Position numbers and translations under genes: made by a program. From the NCBI GenBank assembly GCA_043747685.1, contig JAYTOR010000075.1, forward strand, positions 1 through 28,218: a stretch of 28,218 bases of DNA, in the 5' to 3' direction. Below the pieces are notes generated by a model. It saw nothing but the letters and a program-made list of their open reading frames with translations, was not told where the DNA came from and ran no database searches. Below, one piece after another: positions 21,870 through 28,218 of this stretch. Source of the DNA: JANXUF01 sp043747685. Lineage in GTDB: Bacteria > Actinomycetota > Acidimicrobiia > Acidimicrobiales > Ilumatobacteraceae. Every line of letters starts with the position of its first letter. Positions within the stretch are counted from its first letter, which is position 1.

Positions 21870-24800
21870 TCAGCGGTCGACGAGGGCGACGGCTTTGCGA
21901 ACCGAATCGTCGAGGTGCGTGCTGCCATCGCCGGAAGCGGAGACGAGGTCCGTCCGCATGTCGATCTCCCAGAAGCGGTTGATGTGGGCGGCGACGAGCT
22001 TGGCGGTTTCGTCCGGCGTCTCGTACGACAGGTGGCGGGCGATCTGGTTGGCCATCTTCGCCAACACATGCACGCGGTTCTGCGGATGCACGTCGGCGTC
22101 ATCGGCCCCGGCACCGCTGGGTCGCAACGGCGAATCGGCGAGGTCGGCGAGGTCGGCGAGGTCGGCGACACTGTGCCCAGGCGACACCTGGACGGCTGTG
22201 ACCTTGTACTCCGGGCAGTTCGTCGCCCAGTCCGACTCCTCGGTCGTGACGACGTTGGCACCACTGATCGGGTAGTGGAACGTCGTGTAGACGACACCCT
22301 GGGGCACGCGGTCCGACACCAGCGCCGGCATTGTCGTCGCTCCGATGCGGCTGGCGAGCGTGATGGTGTCGCCAGTGGTGATGCCACGCTCCTCGGCGTC
22401 CGCTGGGTGGATCTCGAGTCGATCCGCGTCGTGCCACTGCACGTTCTCGGTACGACGAGTCTGCGCCCCGACGTTGTATTGGCTGAGGATGCGACCCGTC
22501 GTTAACAAAAGCGGGAACCGGCGATTTGAACGCTCTTCGGTCGGCACGTACGGTGTTTCCATGAATCGGCCGAGGCCACGGGCGAACGTGCTCTCGTGCA
22601 TGATCGGCGTGCCGAGCGGATTGACGTCGTTGCACGGCCATTGGACACTGCCGACCCTGTCGAGATGGTCGAAGGAGACACCCTGGAACGTCGGCGTGAG
22701 CATGGCGATCTCGTCCATGATCTGAGCGCTGCTGTCGTATTTCATCGGGAACCCCAGCGCCGCCGACAGATCGGCGACGACCTCCCACTCCTGTTTACCG
22801 GTCTGCGACTTCATCACCGGGCGGACACGGTTGATGCGGCGCTCGGCATTGGTGAACGTGCCGTCCTTCTCGAGAAATGATGTACCGGGCAGGAAGACGT
22901 GGGCGAGTTTGGCGGTCTCGTTGATGAACAGGTCTTGAACGATGACGACTTCCATCGCCTTCAGCGCAGCTAGCACGTGTGCAGTGTTCGGGTCTGACTG
23001 GGCGATGTCCTCGCCCTGCACGAAGAGGCCCTTGAAGTGACCATGGACAGCGGCATCGAACATGTTCGGGATCCGCAGACCGGGCTCCGGCGACAATGTG
23101 CCGCCCCAGAGGTCGTCGAAGAGCGCACGAACGGTGCCGTCGGAGATGTGTCGGTAGCCGGACAGTTCGTGCGGGAACGAACCCATGTCGCAGGACCCCT
23201 GGACGTTGTTCTGTCCGCGCAGCGGGTTGACACCGACGCCGTCGCGACCGATGTTGCCGGTTGCCATCGCCAGGTTGGCCATCCCCATGACCATCGTCGA
23301 ACCCTGGCTGTGTTCGGTGACACCGAGGCCGTAGTAGATCGCTCCGTTCCCTGCGTTTGCATACAACCGGGCGGCGGCGCGTACGGAGGCGGAAGGCACG
23401 TTGGTGTATCGCTCGTTCGCTTCTGGGCTGTTTTCGGGCTTGGCGATGAATGCCGCCCACTTGGCGAACGCAGCCGGATCACAACGGTCGGCGACGAAGC
23501 GGTGGTCGACGAGATCCTCGGTGACGATGACGTGGGCGAGCGCGTTGACGATCGCCACGTTCGTGCCAGGTCGCAACTGCAGGAACTCTGCGGCCTCGAC
23601 GTGCGGGGACTTCACGAGATCGATACGGCGCGGGTCGACGACGATCAGTTGTGCGCCTTCGCGCAGACGCCGCTTCATACGAGAGGCGAACACCGGGTGG
23701 GCGTCCGTCGGGTTGGCGCCGATGAGCAGGATGACGTCGGCCTGCTCGACCGACTTGAAGTCCTGCGTCCCCGCTGACGTGCCGAACGTGGCGTTCAAGC
23801 CATAGCCCGTTGGCGAGTGGCAGACGCGAGCACAGGTGTCGACATTGTTGTTGCCGAACGCAGTACGGATCATTTTCTGCACGACGAACACTTCTTCGTT
23901 CGTCGTTCGCGACGAGGTGATGCCGCCGATCGACGTGACGCCGTGGCGCTCCTGGACCGCACGCAGCCGTGAGGCGGTATTGAAAATCGCTTCCCCCCAC
24001 GACACGACGCGCCAGTCGTCTTCGATCGTGTCGCGGATCATCGGCTCGAGCACGCGGTCCTTGTGCGATGCGTAGCCCCATGCGAACCGGCCCTTGACGC
24101 AAGAGTGGCCCTCGTTCGCACCTCCATCCTTGTACGGCACCATACGGACGACTTGATCGCCCTGCATCTCGGCCTTGAACGAGCAGCCGACTCCGCAGTA
24201 GGCGCAGGTCGTGATGACGCTGCGACGCGGCTGGCCGAGAGCGACGACCGTCGTCTCTGTCAACGTTGCCGTTGGGCATGCCTGCACACATGCGCCGCAC
24301 GAAACGCAGTCCGATTCCATGAACGAACCGCCGGCACCGGCAGCCACCTTCGAACCGAATCCACGGCCGGCAATCGTGAGCGCGAACGTCCCCTGCGTTT
24401 GCTCGCACGCGCGCACACATCGCGAACAGACGATGCATTTCGAGGGGTCGAACTGAAAGTAGGGGTTCGAGGTGTCCTTCGCCTGGCCGAGATGGTTCTC
24501 GCCCTCGTCGCCGTAGCGGACATTTCGCAGCCCGACCGCTCCGGCCATGTCCTGCAGTTCGCAGTCACCGTTCGCCGCGCAGGTCAGGCAGTCGAGTGGG
24601 TGGTCGCTGATGTACAACTCCATGACGCCACGGCGCAGCCGTTCGAGTTTCGGTGACTGCGTCGTCACCGACATGTTCGGCGCACAGGGCGTCGTGCAGG
24701 ATGCCGGCGTGCCCTTACGGCCGTCGATCTCGACGATGCACAACCGGCAGGAACCGAACGGGTCGAGCGAATCGGTGGCGCACAGTTTCGGGACGTCGAC

Positions 24801-24974
24801 ACCAGCGAGTGCGGCGGCGCGCATGACCGAGGTGCCCTCGGCGACAGCGATTCGCTGGCCGTCGATCGTCAACTCGACGGTCGCCTCGGCGGCGATCCGC
24901 CGGCGATCGGGCGCTGGTGTTCCGAGATCGTGCTCGGTCTCGTGAGCGTTCGGTCGTGCGTGCGTCATGCTCAT
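21870..24974 (-). CDS. fdsA: NAD-dependent formate dehydrogenase alpha subunit fused to FdsD-like domain
   Basis: This 1,034-residue subunit oxidises formate to CO2 at a molybdenum (or tungsten) bis-pterin site. It has an N-terminal [2Fe-2S] domain (Cys65, 76, 79, 93), a His/Cys cluster at HPLDCLTCAANGDC, two ferredoxin-like [4Fe-4S] sets (CIVCSRCVRAC and CVSCGACVQAC), and the catalytic-domain cluster CAYCGVGC. Cys385-His386 in CARVCHSPTG is the metal ligand, so this is a Cys, not selenocysteine, enzyme. After an ADL-repeat linker, roughly the last 75 residues (VLAKMANQIARHL ... HINRFWEIDMRTDL) resemble FdsD, normally a separate protein. ATG overlaps the fdsGB stop as ATGA behind GGAGG. The sulfur-insertion factor FdhD/FdsC is not in the window. 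Confidence 0.92.
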   Translation of the reverse strand: MSMTHARPNAHETEHDLGTPAPDRRRIAAEATVELTIDGQRIAVAEGTSVMRAAALAGVDVPKLCATDSLDPFGSCRLCIVEIDGRKGTPASCTTPCAPNMSVTTQSPKLERLRRGVMELYISDHPLDCLTCAANGDCELQDMAGAVGLRNVRYGDEGENHLGQAKDTSNPYFQFDPSKCIVCSRCVRACEQTQGTFALTIAGRGFGSKVAAGAGGSFMESDCVSCGACVQACPTATLTETTVVALGQPRRSVITTCAYCGVGCSFKAEMQGDQVVRMVPYKDGGANEGHSCVKGRFAWGYASHKDRVLEPMIRDTIEDDWRVVSWGEAIFNTASRLRAVQERHGVTSIGGITSSRTTNEEVFVVQKMIRTAFGNNNVDTCARVCHSPTGYGLNATFGTSAGTQDFKSVEQADVILLIGANPTDAHPVFASRMKRRLREGAQLIVVDPRRIDLVKSPHVEAAEFLQLRPGTNVAIVNALAHVIVTEDLVDHRFVADRCDPAAFAKWAAFIAKPENSPEANERYTNVPSASVRAAARLYANAGNGAIYYGLGVTEHSQGSTMVMGMANLAMATGNIGRDGVGVNPLRGQNNVQGSCDMGSFPHELSGYRHISDGTVRALFDDLWGGTLSPEPGLRIPNMFDAAVHGHFKGLFVQGEDIAQSDPNTAHVLAALKAMEVVIVQDLFINETAKLAHVFLPGTSFLEKDGTFTNAERRINRVRPVMKSQTGKQEWEVVADLSAALGFPMKYDSSAQIMDEIAMLTPTFQGVSFDHLDRVGSVQWPCNDVNPLGTPIMHESTFARGLGRFMETPYVPTEERSNRRFPLLLTTGRILSQYNVGAQTRRTENVQWHDADRLEIHPADAEERGITTGDTITLASRIGATTMPALVSDRVPQGVVYTTFHYPISGANVVTTEESDWATNCPEYKVTAVQVSPGHSVADLADLADLADSPLRPSGAGADDADVHPQNRVHVLAKMANQIARHLSYETPDETAKLVAAHINRFWEIDMRTDLVSASGDGSTHLDDSVRKAVALVDR
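22135..22167. repeat. 9-bp tandem repeat (ADL linker)
   Basis: AGGTCGGCG is repeated three times after a partial unit. On the minus strand it encodes ADLADLADLAD between the FdsA catalytic part and the FdsD-like tail. It marks the junction of the fusion and is prone to slippage. Confidence 0.7.
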
Positions 24975-27046
24975 CGTGCGCCTCCGTCGGGGCTGATCGT
25001 GACCAACGCCGCTGATGAGGCAACGACAGCGGGTCGTTCGAAGTCTGCCGGAAAATGCTTGACAGCGCTGCGCACAGGCAGTGACGTCAGCCCGCCCATA
25101 GCGCACAGCGAAGCGTCCGCCATCACTTCGCACAGTTCGTCGAGCAGTTGCAGATTTTCCTCGCGTTTCACGCCGCCGACGATCTTGTCGATGACCTCGA
25201 TACCGCGCGTCGAACCAATGCGGCACGGCGTGCACTTGCCACACGATTCGAGTGCACAGAACTCCATCGCGAACCTCGCCTGCGCCGCCATGTCGACGGT
25301 GTCGTCGAACACGACCATCCCGCCGTGCCCGACGAGGGCGTCGTTGGCGGCAAACGTCTCGTAGTCCATCTTCAGACCGAATTTCGACCGCGGTAGGTAC
25401 GAACCGAGCGGGCCACCGACCTGCACGGCGCGGACCGGACGCCCGGACGATGTGCCACCGCCGATGTCGTCGATCAGTTCGCCGAGAGTAATCCCGAAGG
25501 CCGTCTCGAAGATCCCCCCGTGCTCGATGTTGCCGGCGAGTTGGAAGACCTGCGTGCCACGGCTGCGACCCATGCCGAACGCGGCGTAGGCGGCGGGACC
25601 GTCGGCGAGGATCATCGGGATCGTCGCCAGCGTCAGCACGTTGTTGACGACGGTCGGCTTGGCGAAGAGGCCTTCGAGCGCCGGCAGCGGAGGCTTGGCG
25701 CGCACGACTCCGCGCCGTCCTTCGAGGCTTTCGAGCATTGCTGTTTCCTCGCCGCAGATATAGGCGCCTGCACCGACCCTGATATCGAGGTGGAAAGTGA
25801 AGCTCGAACCGGCGACGTTCTCGCCGAGCCATCCGCCGGCGTGCGCTGCGTCGATCGCCTGCTGCAGTACGGCGATCGCGTCGGGATACTCGCTGCGGAT
25901 GTAGACGTAGCCCTGGGATGCGCCGACGGCGTAGCCGGCGATCGTCATGCCCTCGACCAGGCTGAGTGGATCGCCTTCCATCAGCATGCGGTCGGCGAAC
26001 GTGCCGCTGTCGCCTTCGTCGGCGTTGCAGCAGATGTACTTGACGGCACCAGGGGCGTCGTGGACGGTGCGCCATTTGATGCCCGTCGGGAACGCAGCAC
26101 CACCCCGACCACGCAGGCCGGAATCTGAGACCGCTGCGACGACGCCGAGCGGGGTCATCGCCAGCGCTGCCCGCAGGCCCGTGTAACCCCCGTGTGTCTC
26201 GTAGTCGGTCACCGACAGCGGATCGATGACGCCGACACGCTTGAAGGTGACTCGCTGCTGGCGTTGATACCAGGGATGGTCCTCGACCGTGCCGATTCGC
26301 AGCGCGTGCTCGCCGCCGTTCGCCGACCCGGCAGCAAGCAGACCCTCGACATCGTCGGAGGTGACAGGGCCGAAGCCGACTCGACCGCCCGGCGTCTCGA
26401 ACTCGATCAGCGGCTCGAGCCACAGCAGGCCACGGGTACCGGTGCGTACCACGCGCAGGTTGTCGTGCGCGCCGAGCGCAGCGGCCACTGCGTCCGCACC
26501 GACTGACCGTGCAGCCGAATCGCCTGGCACGTAGACCGTTGTCGTCGTCGCTCGGCGGTTGACGAAAGTGTCCCGGGCGTTGTCTGTATGAGGCACGACG
26601 GGTGGCCCCGTACTGGCAACCTCGTCGATGATTTGCACCATCCGCGCTGCATCGACCTTGGCGAACAGCGAATCGCCGACGCGAACCGAGGGACCGAGGG
26701 CACAGTTGCCGAGACAGAACACCTCCTCGATCTCCACTGCTCCGTGAGCATGGGCGATGGCGTTGGCCATCGTCTCGTTCGCTCCACGGGACTGGCACGC
26801 CTCCGCACGGCACACCTGGACGAGCGGACCGGTCGGGGGAGTGGTGCGGAAGTCTTTGTAGAACGTGATGACGCCGTGGACCTCGGCACGGGAAATGTTG
26901 AACATCGAAGCAAGCAGTGGCACGTGGACCGGATCGACGAAACCGAATCGGTGCTGCAGCGCGTGGAGCGCCGGCATCAGACCACCAGGCGTGTCGGCAA
27001 ATCCGCTGACGACCTGCTCGGCCTCGTTGTCTACGCCAATCATCAT
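24971..27046 (-). CDS. fdsB: formate dehydrogenase FdsG-FdsB fusion (NuoE/NuoF-like, NADH module)
   Basis: This 691-residue protein passes electrons from formate to NAD+. Residues 1-150 are NuoE/FdsG-like, with [2Fe-2S] ligands Cys79, Cys84, Cys111 and Cys115. A thioredoxin-like linker domain follows (about 165-280), then the NuoF/FdsB part. That part has GLRGRGGAAFPTGIKW (FMN/NADH site), NADEGDSGTFADR, GAGAYICGEETAMLESLEG, and a [4Fe-4S] set ESCGKCTPCR with a later Cys in ASLCAMGG. FdsG and FdsB are separate genes in the well-studied fdsGBACD operons, so this is a fusion. Start alternatives are ATG 27046 or 27043, or TTG 27079, and no good ribosome site is seen. A 12-bp palindrome next to the presumed promoter may regulate it. 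Confidence 0.92.
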   Translation of the reverse strand: MMIGVDNEAEQVVSGFADTPGGLMPALHALQHRFGFVDPVHVPLLASMFNISRAEVHGVITFYKDFRTTPPTGPLVQVCRAEACQSRGANETMANAIAHAHGAVEIEEVFCLGNCALGPSVRVGDSLFAKVDAARMVQIIDEVASTGPPVVPHTDNARDTFVNRRATTTTVYVPGDSAARSVGADAVAAALGAHDNLRVVRTGTRGLLWLEPLIEFETPGGRVGFGPVTSDDVEGLLAAGSANGGEHALRIGTVEDHPWYQRQQRVTFKRVGVIDPLSVTDYETHGGYTGLRAALAMTPLGVVAAVSDSGLRGRGGAAFPTGIKWRTVHDAPGAVKYICCNADEGDSGTFADRMLMEGDPLSLVEGMTIAGYAVGASQGYVYIRSEYPDAIAVLQQAIDAAHAGGWLGENVAGSSFTFHLDIRVGAGAYICGEETAMLESLEGRRGVVRAKPPLPALEGLFAKPTVVNNVLTLATIPMILADGPAAYAAFGMGRSRGTQVFQLAGNIEHGGIFETAFGITLGELIDDIGGGTSSGRPVRAVQVGGPLGSYLPRSKFGLKMDYETFAANDALVGHGGMVVFDDTVDMAAQARFAMEFCALESCGKCTPCRIGSTRGIEVIDKIVGGVKREENLQLLDELCEVMADASLCAMGGLTSLPVRSAVKHFPADFERPAVVASSAALVTISPDGGAR

Positions 27047-27078
27047 CCGTACATCTCGTTCGTCGTCTCCCGTATGCA

Positions 27079-27084
27079 AAGGTA
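27079..27084 (-). promoter_or_regulatory. candidate -10 element of the fds operon
   Basis: TACCTT on the minus strand would start transcription near 27072, about 25 nt before the ATG at 27046. The palindrome at 27088-27099 lies immediately upstream. Confidence 0.3.
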
Positions 27085-27087
27085 GCC

Positions 27088-27099
27088 GATCACGTGATC
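27088..27099. promoter_or_regulatory. 12-bp perfect palindrome, candidate operator
   Basis: GATCACGTGATC is fully self-complementary. It lies in the 204-bp divergent spacer between fdsGB and mhuD, just upstream of a TACCTT -10-like element for fds. A bound regulator there would block or modulate the promoter. The regulator is unknown. Confidence 0.45.
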
Positions 27100-27250
27100 A
27101 TTCGCAGCACGATCGTCCCGCTTATGACCCGGCGAGTATTCGATTCATTCGGCGTCGTGGCGTTCAGCTGGCCCACGAACGTCGCCAGTACGCTGACGGC
27201 GCTCGCCAACGACCGTCGTCGTCGCGCACGCAACCAACTAGGAGATGCAA

Positions 27251-27568
27251 ATGTCCGTCGTCAAGATCAATGCCATCGAAGTGCCGCCGGGAAGCGGTCC
27301 CGAGCTCGAGAAGCGCTTTGCCAGTCGTGCCGGTCTCGTCGAGAACTCCCCGGGCTTCGAGGGTTTCGAACTCTTGCGCCCGACCGCAGGCGAAACCCGC
27401 TATTTCGTCTACACCCGGTGGGTCGACGAAGCCGCCTATCAGGCATGGGTCGACAGTCAGTCGTTTGCTGCAGGCCACGCCAACGACGCACCCAACGAAG
27501 CGGCACCGCAACGGCCAGTATCCAGTGGCTCCAGCCTGTTGGCCTTCGAGGTCGTCCTCAGGGTCTGA
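27251..27568 (+). CDS. mhuD: MhuD-type heme-degrading monooxygenase
   Basis: The 105-residue protein closely resembles Mycobacterium tuberculosis MhuD: the start MSVVKINAIEVPPGSGPELE is almost the same, and ENSPGFEGFELLRP and LLAFEVVL follow. MhuD is a dimeric ABM-fold enzyme that opens heme to mycobilin and releases iron without CO. Residues known to matter in MhuD are present at the same numbers: Asn7, Phe23, Arg26 and Trp66. The proximal heme ligand His75 aligns with Gly75-His76 here, so the ligand is shifted by one or the loop is rearranged. A GGAG 6 nt upstream favours the ATG at 27251 over 27245. It is convergent with bacterioferritin. Confidence 0.88.
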   Translation: MSVVKINAIEVPPGSGPELEKRFASRAGLVENSPGFEGFELLRPTAGETRYFVYTRWVDEAAYQAWVDSQSFAAGHANDAPNEAAPQRPVSSGSSLLAFEVVLRV

Positions 27569-27590
27569 CTCGCAGCCCGGTCGGCGTGCA

Positions 27591-28061
27591 TCAGTCGTGC
27601 AGTTGTTGGGCGAGATAACCCTGCTCGCCGACCTGGCGCATCGCTTCGATCTGCGTTTCCAGCCAGTCGGCGTGCTTTTCCTCGGCAACGAGAATTTCTT
27701 CGAGGAGGTGACGGGTGGCGTTGTCGCCGGCGGCCACGCAGGTGGCAATGCCGTTGTTGAGGCGCTTCACGGCTTCGTACTCGACAGCGAGATCGAGATG
27801 GAACTGCTCGGGCACCGTCTCACCGACCTTGATCGGGTAGAGGCGCTGCATGTTTGGAATACCTTCGAGGAACAGGATCCGCTCGATCAGCACGTCGGCA
27901 TGCTTCATCTCGTCGATCGATTCGTCGCGGATGTACTCGGCGAGCCGCTCGTACCCCCAATTCTTCGCCATCTTGGCGTGGATGAAGTACTGGTTGATCG
28001 CCGTCAATTCAGCCGTCAGTACGTCGTTCAGCACTTCGATGATCTTCGGATCGCCTTGCAT
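27591..28061 (-). CDS. bfr: bacterioferritin
   Basis: The 156-residue protein is a bacterioferritin subunit, 24 of which form a shell that oxidises and stores iron. The full di-iron ferroxidase site is visible: Glu18, Glu51, His54, Glu94, Glu127 and His130. Met52, the axial ligand of the intersubunit heme, is also present, so it is a heme-binding Bfr rather than a plain ferritin. The gene lies 43 bp downstream of a Bfd-like gene on the same strand. TAAGGT 6 nt before the ATG suggests an own leaderless transcript. It ends 22 bp from the convergent mhuD. Confidence 0.96.
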   Translation of the reverse strand: MQGDPKIIEVLNDVLTAELTAINQYFIHAKMAKNWGYERLAEYIRDESIDEMKHADVLIERILFLEGIPNMQRLYPIKVGETVPEQFHLDLAVEYEAVKRLNNGIATCVAAGDNATRHLLEEILVAEEKHADWLETQIEAMRQVGEQGYLAQQLHD

Positions 28062-28067
28062 CCTGCG

Positions 28068-28073
28068 ACCTTA
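28068..28073 (-). promoter_or_regulatory. candidate -10 element, leaderless bfr transcript
   Basis: TAAGGT on the minus strand is followed by 6 nt and the ATG at 28061. It lies in the 43-bp gap after the Bfd-like gene. No -35 match was recognised. Confidence 0.35.
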
Positions 28074-28104
28074 CCGGGTCGAGTTCTCGCTGGCCGCCGT
28101 TGCG

Positions 28105-28218
28105 CTACGAAGCCATACGCAGCGCAACGCGTTGCTCATACACGATGTGCTCGTCGATCAGATCCCGCAACGACATCTCGCAACCACCGCAATCGGCTGC
28201 GGCGCCGCAGAGCAGACG
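28105..28218 (-). CDS. Bfd-like (2Fe-2S) ferredoxin, C-terminal part (partial)
   Basis: The last 37 residues of a gene enter from the right edge and end with TAG at 28105-28107. They contain LLCGAAADCGGCEMSLRDLIDEHIV. The CGxC pattern in a DCGGC turn followed by a helix fits the C-terminal [2Fe-2S] half of bacterioferritin-associated ferredoxin. Bfd reduces stored ferric iron in Bfr so that it can be released, and the position directly before bfr supports this. The N-terminal CxC half is outside the window. Basic residues after the motif (EQRVALRMAS) form the tail. Confidence 0.65.
   Translation of the reverse strand, partial: RLLCGAAADCGGCEMSLRDLIDEHIVYEQRVALRMAS

Noticed and set aside
24975..26813. 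A long open frame continues upstream of fdsA, through the fdsGB region
   Set aside because: It is an out-of-frame shadow of the fdsGB gene caused by high GC. The upstream residues are Arg-rich and match no domain, while the fdsGB frame is full of conserved motifs and fdsA has its own GGAGG-ATG.
28171..28195. ATCTCGCA near the right edge as another palindrome half-site
   Set aside because: It falls within the Bfd-like coding sequence and has no matching second arm or outer arms.

Overview
This is a high-GC window (28,218 bp) with dense coding on both strands. Several genes point to an actinobacterium: an F420-dependent (PPOX-type) oxidoreductase homologue, a MhuD-type heme oxygenase, a Thr/Pro-rich LPxTG surface protein, and many GTG or leaderless starts. 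The Thr-rich LPATG protein and the metabolic mix suggest the class Acidimicrobiia. That placement is inferred from gene content, not from a marker gene. No rRNA, tRNA, CRISPR array, transposase or prophage was seen.

Region by region. (1) 1-1,834: the 3' end of a TfoX/Sxy-type gene, then on the minus strand a small unknown protein, a PPOX/F420 oxidoreductase and a phytanoyl-CoA-dioxygenase-like enzyme. (2) 2,008-6,608, plus strand: a YcaQ/AlkZ-like DNA glycosylase, an acyl-CoA dehydrogenase, a BASS-family transporter and a haloalkane dehalogenase of the DhlA type. (3) 6,698-10,418: a strong hairpin terminator, a GlsB/YeaQ membrane protein, zwf preceded by a 7-codon leaderless upstream ORF, an alpha/beta hydrolase and a stand-alone riboflavin kinase. 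(4) 10,402-12,254: a decaying regulator-MFS exporter operon. The MFS gene carries two in-frame stop codons but no frameshift, and the regulator has lost its 5' end. (5) 12,296-14,178: YqeY-like protein, FKBP, VOC protein and a MarR regulator. (6) 14,211-21,546: a 2,078-residue alpha-2-macroglobulin-like lipoprotein without the thioester motif, and an LPxTG surface protein. (7) 21,870-27,046: an NAD-dependent molybdenum formate dehydrogenase packed into two translationally coupled genes, FdsG+FdsB and FdsA+FdsD. (8) 27,251-28,218: a heme-iron set of MhuD, bacterioferritin and a partial Bfd-like ferredoxin.

The least expected structure is non-coding. A 37-bp nested palindrome (outer arms 5 bp, inner arms 8 bp, 5-nt centre) occurs three times, always between genes: 1,924-1,960, 3,162-3,198 and 20,600-20,636. 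It behaves like a REP-type repeat family or a large shared operator. A second recurring pattern is a TANNNT hexamer 6-8 nt before the start codon of eight genes, most of which lack a Shine-Dalgarno sequence. This suggests leaderless transcripts are common here.

How the genes may work together: formate dehydrogenase and glucose-6-phosphate dehydrogenase both supply reduced nicotinamide cofactor. MhuD can release heme iron, Bfr can store it, and a Bfd-like ferredoxin could release it again for iron-rich enzymes such as the formate dehydrogenase. These links are inferred from gene families and neighbourhood.
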